Assembly (NCBI RefSeq): GCF_008086175.1
Contig: NZ_VSKM01000007.1
Span: 1-64,000 of the forward strand
Direction of reading: 5' to 3'
From: Bizionia saleffrena
GTDB lineage: Bacteria; Bacteroidota; Bacteroidia; Flavobacteriales; Flavobacteriaceae
Length of the DNA: 64,000 bases
Made by a program: the position numbers and the translations under genes
The notes under the pieces: generated by a model
Told to the model about the DNA's origin: nothing
The model's database searches: none
Seen by the model: the letters and a program-made list of their open reading frames with translations, nothing else
Shown: one piece after another, positions 8,941 through 18,079 of the stretch
How the letters are laid out: each line of letters begins with the position of its first letter
Position numbering within the stretch: position 1 is the first letter of the stretch

Positions 8941-10839
8941 ATGAGTGATGCTTTAAAACACGAATGCGGTATTGCAATGGTTAGACTTTTAAAACCATTA
9001 GAATTCTATAAAGAAAAATATGGGACTGCATTTTACGGCGTAAATAAAATGTATCTATTAATGGAAAAACAACACAATCGTGGTCAAGATGGTGCTGGTT
9101 TTGCAAGTATAAAATTAGATACTAAACCTGGAGAACGCTATATAAGTCGCGTGCGCTCTATAGAGCAGCAACCTATACAGGATATTTTTGCTCAAATTAA
9201 CGACCGTATTAATACAGAGCTTACAACACATCCAGAATATAATGACGATGTTGCGTTACAAAAAAGAAACATACCATACATTGGCGAGTTGTTTCTAGGG
9301 CACGTGCGTTACGGTACCTTTGGTAAAAATAGTGTAGAAAGTGTACATCCGTTTTTAAGACAAAACAACTGGATGCACAGAAACCTTATTCTTGCCGGAA
9401 ACTTTAATATGACGAATGTTAAAGAATTGTTTCAAAACCTTATCGACTTAGGTCAGCATCCTAAAGAGTATACCGATACCATAACTATTATGGAAAAAAT
9501 CGGACATTTCTTAGACGATTCTGTAGATAAAATTTATAAAAAACTAAAAAAAGAAGGCTACAAGAAAGTAGAATGTTCCCCTTTAATTGCGGACCGTTTA
9601 AATGTGGCTAAAATATTAAAACGAGCTGCTAAAAACTGGGATGGTGGTTATGCTATTGCAGGATTATTAGGACATGGTGACTCTTTTGTACTAAGAGATC
9701 CAGCAGGAATCCGACCAGTGTATTATTATAAAGACGACGAGGTTGTTGTAACCGCTTCAGAGCGTCCTGTAATTCAAACAGCATTTAATGTAGAGTTTGA
9801 CGATGTTAAAGAATTACCCCCTGGGCACGCTATTATTACCGAGAAATCTGGTAAAGTATCTATTAAAAAAATATTAGAACCCTTAGAACGCAAATCGTGT
9901 TCTTTCGAGCGTATCTATTTCTCTAGAGGTAGTGATGCAGAAATATATCAAGAACGAAAAAAATTAGGAAAACTATTAATGCCGAAAGTTTTAGAGGCTA
10001 TTGATGATGATACCAAAAACACAGTATTTTCGTTTATTCCAAACACGGCTGAAACCTCATTTTTTGGAATGATAGAATCGGTTGAAGAGCATTTAAACAA
10101 GAAAAAAACAAAAGCTATTTTAGCTGGAAATGGCGGTTTAAGCGCGCAAGCGGTAACCGATATCTTATCAGAAAGACCACGTATAGAAAAAATAGCCATA
10201 AAAGATGCTAAACTAAGAACGTTTATTACAGAAGACAGTAGTCGCGATGATTTAGTAGCACACGTTTACGATGTTACTTATGGCGTTATTAAACCCACCG
10301 ACAATCTTGTAATTATAGACGATAGTATTGTACGCGGAACGACGCTTAAAAAAAGTATTATTAAAATGATGGACAGACTACATCCTAAAAAGATAGTTGT
10401 TGTGTCGTCTGCGCCACAAATACGTTATCCAGATTGCTACGGTATAGATATGGCTAACTTGGAGAGTTTAGTCGCCTTTAACGCTGCTTTAGAACTTTTA
10501 AAAGATAATAATAAATGGCATATTGTTAAAGACGTTTACGAAAAATGTTTACAACAAGTAGAGCTAAAAGATACAGAGATTAAAAACTTTGTTAAGGATA
10601 TTTACGATTCTTTTACACCCGAAGAAATTTCAGCTAAAATATCCGTGCTCTTAAGCGATGATACTGTTAAAGCTGAAATTGATATTATTTTTCAACCCGT
10701 AGAAAATCTTCATATTGCTTGTCCAGATCATTTAGGTGATTGGTACTTTACAGGAGATTACCCTACACCAGGAGGAAACAGAGTAGTAAACAGAGCGTTT
10801 ATTAATTTTTATGAAGGCAATAAGGAAAGAGCGTATTAA
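8941..10839 (+). CDS. Amidophosphoribosyltransferase-like protein, long form
   Basis: 632 residues. The N-terminus HECGIAM puts a glutaminase-type cysteine at position 9 after a short eight-residue leader, as expected for an Ntn amidotransferase processed to Cys1. NRGQDGAGFAS (about 46-56) and HVRYGTFG (near 121) are further glutaminase motifs. A PRPP-binding loop VIIDDSIVRGTT lies near 455-467. It would make phosphoribosylamine from PRPP and glutamine. It is about 120 residues longer than ordinary PurF, with extra sequence between domains and a tail ending TGDYPTPGGNRVVN. Flavobacteria often carry this longer paralogue beside a normal purF, so primary purF function is not certain. Confidence 0.85.
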   Translation: MSDALKHECGIAMVRLLKPLEFYKEKYGTAFYGVNKMYLLMEKQHNRGQDGAGFASIKLDTKPGERYISRVRSIEQQPIQDIFAQINDRINTELTTHPEYNDDVALQKRNIPYIGELFLGHVRYGTFGKNSVESVHPFLRQNNWMHRNLILAGNFNMTNVKELFQNLIDLGQHPKEYTDTITIMEKIGHFLDDSVDKIYKKLKKEGYKKVECSPLIADRLNVAKILKRAAKNWDGGYAIAGLLGHGDSFVLRDPAGIRPVYYYKDDEVVVTASERPVIQTAFNVEFDDVKELPPGHAIITEKSGKVSIKKILEPLERKSCSFERIYFSRGSDAEIYQERKKLGKLLMPKVLEAIDDDTKNTVFSFIPNTAETSFFGMIESVEEHLNKKKTKAILAGNGGLSAQAVTDILSERPRIEKIAIKDAKLRTFITEDSSRDDLVAHVYDVTYGVIKPTDNLVIIDDSIVRGTTLKKSIIKMMDRLHPKKIVVVSSAPQIRYPDCYGIDMANLESLVAFNAALELLKDNNKWHIVKDVYEKCLQQVELKDTEIKNFVKDIYDSFTPEEISAKISVLLSDDTVKAEIDIIFQPVENLHIACPDHLGDWYFTGDYPTPGGNRVVNRAFINFYEGNKERAY

Positions 10840-10961
10840 ATATCTTACGCTATTTTTACAACACGATATAACTGATTTATAGCGCTTTGCATTTTATCGG
10901 ATATATTAACCCTTAAACTAAAAAAAGATAAAAAAGATAAAACATTTATTATATTTGAACT

Positions 10962-11033
10962 TACCATAACATAAGTAGGTTAAGTTCATGGTAGATTTGG
11001 GGCAAAAAAGGTGAACTCTCGTTCACCTTTTTT
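10962..11033 (+). ncRNA. Candidate small RNA or conserved terminator leader
   Basis: A TATATTTG box at 10950-10957 is followed by about 70 bases ending in a strong hairpin with T-run. GAACTTACC (10957-10965) can pair with GGTTAAGTTC (10978-10987, one bulge), while TACCAT (10962-10967) can instead pair with ATGGTA (10988-10993); the two pairings exclude each other. An eight-codon frame (MVDLGQKR, 10988-11014) runs into the terminator stem. No long gene lies here. It could also be just a 3' untranslated region of the amidotransferase gene, so confidence is modest. Confidence 0.4.
11004..11033 (+). terminator. Rho-independent terminator
   Basis: AAAAAAGGTGAAC pairs with GTTCACCTTTTTT across a TCTC loop, a 13-bp perfect stem with T-run. 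It ends either the amidotransferase transcript or the candidate small RNA. Confidence 0.85.
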
Positions 11034-11044
11034 ATTTAAAAAAA

Positions 11045-11094
11045 CGACATAAAAAAAGCAGACTTTAAATTTAAAGTCTGCTTTTTTTATGTCG
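11045..11094. terminator. Bidirectional terminator, perfect 50-base palindrome
   Basis: Bases 11045-11069 are the exact reverse complement of 11070-11094: CGACAT, seven A, GCAGACTTTAAA and its mirror. The A-run and T-run make it a terminator on either strand, placed between the plus-strand unit and sodA on the minus strand. It follows another terminator after only 11 bases. Confidence 0.88.
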
Positions 11095-11120
11095 CCTATT
11101 CAGGCTAGAATTCAAACTGC

Positions 11121-11729
11121 TTATTTAGCGTTTGCGAAGCGTTTCTCTACTTCATTCCAGTTAATTACATTAAAAAATGCTTCAATATAATCTGGTCTTC
11201 TATTTTGGTAGTTTAAATAGTAAGCGTGTTCCCATACATCCAATCCTAAAATAGGAGTTCCGCCACAGCTAACGTCTGGCATTAATGGATTGTCTTGATT
11301 TGGTGTTGAGCACACTTCAACTTTTCCGCCTTTATGTACACAAAGCCAAGCCCAACCAGAACCAAACTGAGTAGCAGCAGCTTTACTAAATTCATCTTTA
11401 AACGCATCAAAAGATCCAAAAGCAGCTTCAATAGCTTCTTTTAATTCTCCAGACAAACGTCCTCTACCTTCTGGATTCATAACCTCCCAAAATAAAGAGT
11501 GGTTATAAAAACCTCCACCATTATTTCGTACTGCTTTATTGTCCATATCTAAATTAGATAGAATATTTTCTATTGTTTTCCCTTCTAAATCTGTGCCTAC
11601 AATTGCAGAATTTAATTTAGAAGTATATCCTCCATGGTGTTTAGAGTGGTGTATTTCCATTGTACGCGCGTCTATGTTTGGTTCTAAAGCGTCGTATGCG
11701 TATTTTAATTTCGGTAATTCGAAAGCCAT
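11121..11729 (-). CDS. sodA: Superoxide dismutase, Fe/Mn family (Mn-type signature)
   Basis: 202 residues, no signal peptide, so cytoplasmic. Metal ligands are visible: H27 (MEIHHSKHH), H77 (FYNHSLFW), D164 and H168 (LDVWEHAYY). Gly at 73 together with Gln at 145 (TPNQDNPLM) is the arrangement of Mn-type enzymes, where Fe-type enzymes carry the Gln near position 70. Bacteroidota enzymes of this group can be cambialistic, so metal use remains inference. It is a single-gene unit ending in the 50-base palindrome. Confidence 0.95.
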   Translation of the reverse strand: MAFELPKLKYAYDALEPNIDARTMEIHHSKHHGGYTSKLNSAIVGTDLEGKTIENILSNLDMDNKAVRNNGGGFYNHSLFWEVMNPEGRGRLSGELKEAIEAAFGSFDAFKDEFSKAAATQFGSGWAWLCVHKGGKVEVCSTPNQDNPLMPDVSCGGTPILGLDVWEHAYYLNYQNRRPDYIEAFFNVINWNEVEKRFANAK

Positions 11730-11929
11730 AATTGTATGTTTTTTGGTTAATAATCCTTAAAAGTAAATTTAACAATTTAACACTTCAATAAAAAATTTAA
11801 ACACCCCTATCCCTTTGTTTTAATAATACTTTAACACCCGTAAATTAAAATCCTTTCATTTTACGGTAAAAACAGAAGGTCTTGAGCTTATAAAATGATT
11901 ATTGTTTTTATCTTGTAACAAAAAACTGC

Positions 11930-14900
11930 ATGAGTACTCTACAGCCTTTTACGGTATATAATGCTTCGGCCGGAAGCGGTAAAACCTTTACACTCGTAAA
12001 AGAATATCTTAAAATCCTTTTTGCGTCTGCGACTAAAGATCAGTTTAAACATATATTGGCCATTACGTTTACTAACAAAGCGGTTGCCGAAATGAAAGAA
12101 CGTATTGTCGATACTCTAAAAGAGTTCTCTGATCCTTTAATTATCAGCGAACCTTCAACCATTTTTTCACTTATTTCTGAAGAATTAAATATAGAACCGG
12201 AGGTACTTCATCTTAAATCAAAAAAAATATTGAATACCATAATGCATAATTATGCGGCGTTTGATATTTCTACGATTGACGGATTTAATCATCGCTTGAT
12301 TAGAACGTTTGCTCACGATTTAAAATTACCCTTAAATTTTGAAGTCGATTTAGACTCCGAAACCTTACTAAACGAAGCCGTAGACCGCTTAATCTCTAAA
12401 GCCGGAACCGATAAAGCCCTTACCAAAGTACTCATTGATTTTGCTCTTGAAAAAGCAGACGACGATAAAAGCTGGGATGTTGCTCGCGATTTTAATACCA
12501 TTGCGAAGTTATTAATTAACGAAAACGATTTAAAATACGTAAAAACACTGGAAGGAAAAACCTTAGCAGATTTCAGCAAACTTAAAACCGATTTAATACA
12601 CGCCATCGCCACCGCCGAAAACAACATACAAAGCAAAGCCGGCTCTGTTTTAGATAGCATTGCGCATAATAATTTAGACACTAAAGATTTTTCTCGTGGC
12701 ACGTTGCCCAACCATTTTATAAAAGCGAAAGCTTTAAACTTAAACGGACTTTACGATAATCAATTACAGAGCAACATTGCTGAAGGTGTAAAAATTTACA
12801 CTAAAACGTTAGCTGCCGATAAAAAAGATAGCATCGATAGTTTACTACCAAGAATTGGAGAATTATACGGCGAGATAAAAAAGGAAGTCTATAATTTAAA
12901 ATTCCTAAACTCTTTTTATAAAAACAGCACACCGCTATCGGTTTTAAATGCCATTAATAACGAACTAAACGCGATAAAAACGGAGCAGAATAAAATGTTG
13001 ATTTCAGAATTCAATGCTATAATTAGTGACGAATTAAAAAATCAACCCACGCCCTTTATTTACGAACGCATGGGCGAAAAATTCCGCTATTATTTTATAG
13101 ACGAGTTTCAAGACACTTCCGAAATGCAATGGAGCAATCTCGTGCCCTTAATAGATAATACGTTATCTGGCCAAAATTTAAAAGGCGAGCAAGGCACTGC
13201 AATGTTGGTTGGCGATGCGAAACAAGCCATTTACAGATGGCGCGGCGGAAAAGCCGAGCAGTTTATAGACTTGTTTAATGCCACGAGTAAACCTTTTCAA
13301 GTGGCCCAAAAACTAGAAAATCTACCGGCAAATTACCGCAGTTACCAAAATATTATTACGTTTAATAATGGTTTTTTTAAATACTTATCGGCGCACGCTT
13401 TTAGTCATTTAAACTACGCTAATCTCTACGAAATTGCCCACCAAGATAGCATCAAAAAAGAGAAAGGCTACGTTAATATTGACTTTATAGATTTTGAAGA
13501 CGGCGATGATAAAAACGAGTTATACCCAGAGTACGTTTTAAATACAATTACCAGCTGTTTAGAAAACGGGTTTACCTTAAAAGAGATCTGTATCATTGTC
13601 AGAAAAAAAGACGAAGGCGTTGCTATTGCTCAATATTTAAGTGCTAACGGTATAAAAATAACCTCGTCACAAACGATGTTGATTAATAATTCGCCAGAAG
13701 TCCAAGTTGCTAATAGTGTTTTAACGCTGCTTACCAATCCCAATAACGACGAGGCGCGTATTACTATTCTCGATTTTATTGCTCATAAATATAATATTAA
13801 CGATAAGCACGAATACTACAAACACCATATTAAATTACCTATAAACGAGTTCTTTAAGAGCTTTGAATATTTCGGTATTATTGCAGATCCCAAACAAATA
13901 ATCCAGTTAGGGCTTTTTGATGTTGCAGAATCTATTGTGCGAACCTTTAAATTAGCTGCTGTTTCGAATGCTTACATTCAGTTTTATTTAGATATTGTTT
14001 TAGAATACACGCAAAAAAACATCTCGGATATCTCAGGCTTCTTAGACTATTTCGAAAACAAAAAAGACAAACTGAGTATTGTATCTCCAGAGAATCAAGA
14101 TGCCGTGCAGATTATGACCATTCACGTATCTAAAGGACTAGAGTTTCCGGTGGTTATTTTTCCTTATGCGCAACAAAACGTCTATGGTGAAGTCGACCCT
14201 AAAGAGTGGTTTAAATTAGAGCCGGAGCACTTCAATAATTTCGAATACACTTTATTAAACTATAATAAAGATTTCGAGTTTTACGGGGACGAAGGTTTGC
14301 GAATTCACGAAAAACACCAAGCCGAATTAGAACTCGATAACATCAATCTATTATACGTTACACTTACCCGTGCCGTAGAACAACTGTATATTATTGCTAA
14401 AAAAGATATTAGTAAAAAGGGCGAAATTAACGAGAAATCGTATTCAGGATTACTCATCAACTATTTATTAAACATTAGCGAATGGCAAGACAACCAGCTC
14501 TCCTACAGTTTTGGGAGCCCCACGCGAGAACATATACCAAAGCTAAAAGAGAATAATACAATACAACAACCGGAGTTTATATCTACCGCCAAAGAAGACC
14601 ACAACATTAACATTGTTACCAACGCGGGGTATATGTGGGACACCAAACAGCAAGACGCGATAGAAAAAGGGAATTTAGTGCACGATATAATGGCTCAAAT
14701 TGACTCCGAAATCGATATAGAAAACGTAATGCACCAATTTTTAACCTCCGGCACTATTAACGCATTGCAATCGCAAGAATTAAAAAACACGATAGACAGC
14801 ATTATAAACCATCCAGAATTAAAGTCTTACTTTAGCACAACGCACACCATTTATAACGAACGCGATATTATCACCAAAACGGGTAAACTCGTGCGTCCCG

Positions 14901-15082
14901 ATCGTTTGGTTATTAATACAAATAACGAGGTTGTAATAATAGATTATAAAACAGGGTTGTTTAATCCAAAACATCAGCACCAGTTGCAAGACTACCAAGA
15001 TGTTTTAGAAGAGATGCAGTTCAAAGTAACAAAGAAAATATTAGTTTATATAAACGAAAGTATTTCAATTAAAACCTATTAA
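11930..15082 (+). CDS. AddA/RecB-like UvrD-family helicase-nuclease
   Basis: 1050 residues. NASAGSGKTFTLVKEYL (11-27) is a Walker A loop of SF1 helicases, ITFTNKAVAEMKER is motif Ia, YYFIDEFQDTSEMQW (near 387-401) is Walker B, and MTIHVSKGLEFPVVIF near 730 is motif V/VI-like. The C-terminus has an exonuclease-type RPDRLV...VVIIDYKTG (near 984-1010), a PD-(D/E)XK core. It would unwind and resect double-strand breaks with an AddB-like partner. That partner is at 18080, with kbl and an OmpA gene in between, so the pair is split but close and co-directional. Confidence 0.9.
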   Translation: MSTLQPFTVYNASAGSGKTFTLVKEYLKILFASATKDQFKHILAITFTNKAVAEMKERIVDTLKEFSDPLIISEPSTIFSLISEELNIEPEVLHLKSKKILNTIMHNYAAFDISTIDGFNHRLIRTFAHDLKLPLNFEVDLDSETLLNEAVDRLISKAGTDKALTKVLIDFALEKADDDKSWDVARDFNTIAKLLINENDLKYVKTLEGKTLADFSKLKTDLIHAIATAENNIQSKAGSVLDSIAHNNLDTKDFSRGTLPNHFIKAKALNLNGLYDNQLQSNIAEGVKIYTKTLAADKKDSIDSLLPRIGELYGEIKKEVYNLKFLNSFYKNSTPLSVLNAINNELNAIKTEQNKMLISEFNAIISDELKNQPTPFIYERMGEKFRYYFIDEFQDTSEMQWSNLVPLIDNTLSGQNLKGEQGTAMLVGDAKQAIYRWRGGKAEQFIDLFNATSKPFQVAQKLENLPANYRSYQNIITFNNGFFKYLSAHAFSHLNYANLYEIAHQDSIKKEKGYVNIDFIDFEDGDDKNELYPEYVLNTITSCLENGFTLKEICIIVRKKDEGVAIAQYLSANGIKITSSQTMLINNSPEVQVANSVLTLLTNPNNDEARITILDFIAHKYNINDKHEYYKHHIKLPINEFFKSFEYFGIIADPKQIIQLGLFDVAESIVRTFKLAAVSNAYIQFYLDIVLEYTQKNISDISGFLDYFENKKDKLSIVSPENQDAVQIMTIHVSKGLEFPVVIFPYAQQNVYGEVDPKEWFKLEPEHFNNFEYTLLNYNKDFEFYGDEGLRIHEKHQAELELDNINLLYVTLTRAVEQLYIIAKKDISKKGEINEKSYSGLLINYLLNISEWQDNQLSYSFGSPTREHIPKLKENNTIQQPEFISTAKEDHNINIVTNAGYMWDTKQQDAIEKGNLVHDIMAQIDSEIDIENVMHQFLTSGTINALQSQELKNTIDSIINHPELKSYFSTTHTIYNERDIITKTGKLVRPDRLVINTNNEVVIIDYKTGLFNPKHQHQLQDYQDVLEEMQFKVTKKILVYINESISIKTY

Positions 15083-15107
15083 AATATCAGGTTTACAGTT
15101 AAAATTA

Positions 15108-15219
15108 TGGCGTTCCTATAAATTACCAAAAAATAATTTATAGGCGTGTCATTCACTATATCTTTTTTTAACGCAAAAGGCGCTAAAAAAAAGGATGTCG
15201 TTACTACCACTAACGCAAA
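15108..15219 (+). repeat. Dispersed intergenic repeat, copy 2
   Basis: Begins TGGCGTTCC, contains TCACTATATCTTTTTTTAA, GCAAAAGGCGCTAAAAAAAA and GGATGTCGTTACTACC, and ends ACTAACGCAAA. The same blocks occur inverted at 1919-2013. An internal ATAAATTA...TAATTTAT hairpin near 15117-15142 is specific to this copy. It lies between the AddA-like gene and kbl. Confidence 0.75.
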
Positions 15220-15253
15220 AACATTATTAAATTTGTAAAAATATCTAAAAGAC

Positions 15254-16447
15254 ATGTACGGTAAAATTCAACAACATTTGCAAAACGAAATTAAAGAGAT
15301 TAAAGATAATGGTCTTTTTAAAACGGAACGTATTATTACATCTCCTCAAGGTGCAGAAATCACTTTAAATACAGGAGAAAACGTATTAAATTTTTGTGCT
15401 AACAATTATTTGGGCTTGTCCTCACATCCCGACGTTATCCAAGCCGCCAAAGATACTATGGATACGCACGGATTTGGTATGTCTTCAGTGCGTTTTATTT
15501 GTGGTACTCAAGACATTCATAAAACATTAGAACAAAAAATAGCCGATTTCTACGGTACCGAAGACACTATTTTGTACGCCGCTGCTTTCGATGCTAACGG
15601 AGGTGTTTTCGAACCGCTTTTAGGAAAAGAAGATGCTATTATTTCAGATTCTTTAAATCACGCTTCCATTATAGACGGTGTTCGTTTATGTAAAGCAGCA
15701 CGATATCGCTACGAAAACAGCAATATGGAAGATTTAGAAAAGCAACTTATTGCAGCCAACGAAAACGGAGCACGGTTTAAAATCATCGTTACCGATGGTG
15801 TATTTTCTATGGACGGTATTGTAGCGCCATTAGATAAGATTTGCGATTTAGCAGATAAGTACGATGCTTTAGTAATGATCGACGAATGCCACGCCACAGG
15901 GTTTATTGGCGATACAGGTATTGGAACCCTTGAAGAAAAAGGTGTTTTAGGACGTATCGACATTATTACAGGAACACTTGGCAAAGCTATGGGTGGTGCT
16001 ATGGGAGGTTATACAACCGCTAAAAAAGAAGTTATTGAATTATTAAGACAACGTTCTAGACCGTACTTATTTTCGAACTCCTTGGCCCCGGCAATTGTAG
16101 GCGCCTCTATAAAAGTATTCGATATGCTAGCTAACGATACTAGTTTATTAGAGCAACTTAAATGGAATACAACTTATTTAAAGAAAGGATTAAAGGACGC
16201 TGGTTTCGATATTATCGATGGCGACTCGGCAATTGTACCCGTTATGCTTTACGATGCTAAATTAGCTCAAACAATGGCAAACAAACTTTTAGAAGAAGGT
16301 ATTTATGTTATTGGCTTTTTCTTCCCCGTTGTACCAAAAGATAAAGCAAGAATAAGAGTACAACTATCGGCTGCGCATACTAAAGAACATTTAGATAAAG
16401 CACTCACTGCCTTTATTAAAGTTGGAAAAACATTAGAACTTATTTAG
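15254..16447 (+). CDS. kbl: Glycine C-acetyltransferase (2-amino-3-ketobutyrate CoA ligase)
   Basis: 397 residues, typical alpha-oxoamine synthase length. It interconverts glycine plus acetyl-CoA and 2-amino-3-ketobutyrate plus CoA in threonine catabolism. [12 protein letters not shown] (48-59) is the family start motif; [13 protein letters not shown] (210-222) lies in the PLP site and K244 in [10 protein letters not shown] is the Schiff-base lysine. No tdh gene is visible nearby, so the threonine dehydrogenase partner would be elsewhere. Relatives such as BioF or serine palmitoyltransferase are less likely given the close match to Kbl landmarks. Confidence 0.92.
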   Translation: MYGKIQQHLQNEIKEIKDNGLFKTERIITSPQGAEITLNTGENVLNFCANNYLGLSSHPDVIQAAKDTMDTHGFGMSSVRFICGTQDIHKTLEQKIADFYGTEDTILYAAAFDANGGVFEPLLGKEDAIISDSLNHASIIDGVRLCKAARYRYENSNMEDLEKQLIAANENGARFKIIVTDGVFSMDGIVAPLDKICDLADKYDALVMIDECHATGFIGDTGIGTLEEKGVLGRIDIITGTLGKAMGGAMGGYTTAKKEVIELLRQRSRPYLFSNSLAPAIVGASIKVFDMLANDTSLLEQLKWNTTYLKKGLKDAGFDIIDGDSAIVPVMLYDAKLAQTMANKLLEEGIYVIGFFFPVVPKDKARIRVQLSAAHTKEHLDKALTAFIKVGKTLELI

Positions 16448-16573
16448 AACCATTCATTATAAATCAATAAATAGTTGCTTTAAACAATATTTTTATATAT
16501 TTGTCTTTGTTAATAATATATAACAACTTATTTTCGCTTCTTAATTAACACTTAAAATTAAAATTTTTTGAAT

Positions 16574-18007
16574 ATGAAAAATCTTAGCAGATTATTATTT
16601 ACACTGATGCTTTTAGTAAGCTTTTCTAATGTAAATGCACAAGACGAAAACAATCCTTGGGCTATCAGTTTTGGTATAAACGCTGTAGACGTTTATCCAG
16701 TTGGAGAAGACGCTCCACAAGGAGATTACTTCGACGAATTCTTCAATGCATCAGGCCACTGGAGTATTTTACCTTCTTTATCAACAGTTTCTGTTTCTAA
16801 TTATGTAGGTAATAACTTTACAGTTCAAGCTGGTGGATCTATCAACAAGATCACTAACTGGGGACAATTTGAAACTAACGCAGGTGATGTTGATGTTCAT
16901 GTAAATGACTTATCTTACTACGCTGTGGACGGAAATGTAAAATATAACTTCGCTGATTTATTAAACAGCAAAAGATTGGAGCCAGCTATCGGAATCGGTG
17001 GTGGTTACACTTGGATCGAAGAAGGAAAATACAATGACAATAACGCAGGTGGTAAAGAAGCTATCGGTGCAGGAACATTAAATGGGTCTTTAGGTTTAAC
17101 GTATTGGTTTACTGAAAATTTAGGTTTCTTTGTAGAGTCTAAATACAAACATTCTTTCGAAGATTACTTAACTAAACATTTCCAACACTCTGCAGGTTTT
17201 ACTGTTAAGTTTGGTGGAACAGATAGTGATGGTGACGGAATCTACGACAAAGACGACGCTTGTCCAGAAGTTTTTGGATTAGAAGCTTTCAACGGTTGTC
17301 CTGATACTGATGGTGATGGAATTGAAGACAGTAAAGATGCGTGTCCTAACGAAGCTGGTTTAGCTGAGTTAAACGGTTGTCCTGATACTGACGGCGACGG
17401 TGTAATTGACAGTGAAGATGATTGTCCAGAAGTAAAAGGTCTTAAATCTTTAAACGGATGTCCTGATGCTGACGGTGATGGTGTTGCTGACAAAGATGAC
17501 AAATGTCCTAACGAAGCAGGTGCTGTTGCAAACGACGGATGTCCTTGGCCAGATGCTGACGGTGACGGTGTTGCTGATAAAGATGACAAATGTCCTAACG
17601 AAGCTGGTACTGTTGCTAATAACGGTTGTCCTGAAGTAGTATTACCTACTCAAGAAGTTATGGATAAATTAAATAGCTACTCAAGAACTATTTTATTTAA
17701 CACAGGAAAATCTAACTTCCAAAAACAATCTTTCGAAGTGTTGCAAAACATCACAGCGATATTAAAAGAATATCCAGATGCTTCTTTCTCTTTAGAAGGT
17801 CACACTGATAGTGTTGGCGCTAAATCTTCAAACCAGATATTATCTGAAAGAAGAGCTAACTCAGTAAGAGATTACTTAATCGCTAACGGAATTGCTGCTA
17901 AAAGATTAACAGCAAAAGGTTTCGGTGAAGTTGCTCCTATAGATTCTAACGCTACAAGAAGTGGTAGAGCAAACAACAGACGTACAGATATTAAACTTGT
18001 AAAATAA
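16574..18007 (+). CDS. OmpA-family outer-membrane protein with thrombospondin type 3 repeats
   Basis: 477 residues from the ATG at 16574 (a TTG two codons earlier is less likely). A signal peptide ends near VNAQ. Residues about 25-215 are a beta-barrel-like N-terminal domain, then calcium-binding TSP3 repeats of the form DxDGDGxxDxxDxCP cover about 217-355, and an OmpA peptidoglycan-binding domain (LEGHTDSVG, RRANSVRDYL, RRTDIKLVK) fills the end. It anchors the outer membrane to peptidoglycan. The last two TSP3 units are nearly identical at DNA level. A terminator follows directly. Confidence 0.92.
   Translation: MKNLSRLLFTLMLLVSFSNVNAQDENNPWAISFGINAVDVYPVGEDAPQGDYFDEFFNASGHWSILPSLSTVSVSNYVGNNFTVQAGGSINKITNWGQFETNAGDVDVHVNDLSYYAVDGNVKYNFADLLNSKRLEPAIGIGGGYTWIEEGKYNDNNAGGKEAIGAGTLNGSLGLTYWFTENLGFFVESKYKHSFEDYLTKHFQHSAGFTVKFGGTDSDGDGIYDKDDACPEVFGLEAFNGCPDTDGDGIEDSKDACPNEAGLAELNGCPDTDGDGVIDSEDDCPEVKGLKSLNGCPDADGDGVADKDDKCPNEAGAVANDGCPWPDADGDGVADKDDKCPNEAGTVANNGCPEVVLPTQEVMDKLNSYSRTILFNTGKSNFQKQSFEVLQNITAILKEYPDASFSLEGHTDSVGAKSSNQILSERRANSVRDYLIANGIAAKRLTAKGFGEVAPIDSNATRSGRANNRRTDIKLVK
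17220..17635 (+). repeat. Coding tandem repeats (TSP3)
   Basis: Five units encode D-x-DGDG-x-x-D-x-x-D-x-CP with a trailing NGCP or DGCP. The units starting near 17466 and 17553 (GATGCTGACGGTGA) share long identical stretches, pointing to a recent internal duplication. Confidence 0.85.
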
Positions 18008-18034
18008 GTTTATCTTACATTCTCAATAAGTTTT

Positions 18035-18069
18035 AAAAAAAACGCTTCGGTTATCCGAAGCGTTTTTTA
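18035..18069 (+). terminator. Rho-independent terminator
   Basis: CGCTTCGG pairs with CCGAAGCG across a four-base loop, extended by A-run and T-run to 14 bp. It follows the OmpA gene by about 28 bases and ends 11 bases before the AddB-like start, so the latter probably needs its own promoter or read-through. Confidence 0.88.
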
Positions 18070-18079
18070 TTTTTATACA

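Noticed and set aside
17242-17589. Long antisense open frame across the TSP3 repeats
   Set aside because: It mirrors a low-complexity coding repeat; its composition (S, P, A rich, repeated) is what antisense of DGDG-type repeats produces.
17220-17635. Regularly spaced DNA repeats that might suggest a CRISPR array
   Set aside because: They are in frame, encode TSP3 units and have no constant short repeat with unique spacers.
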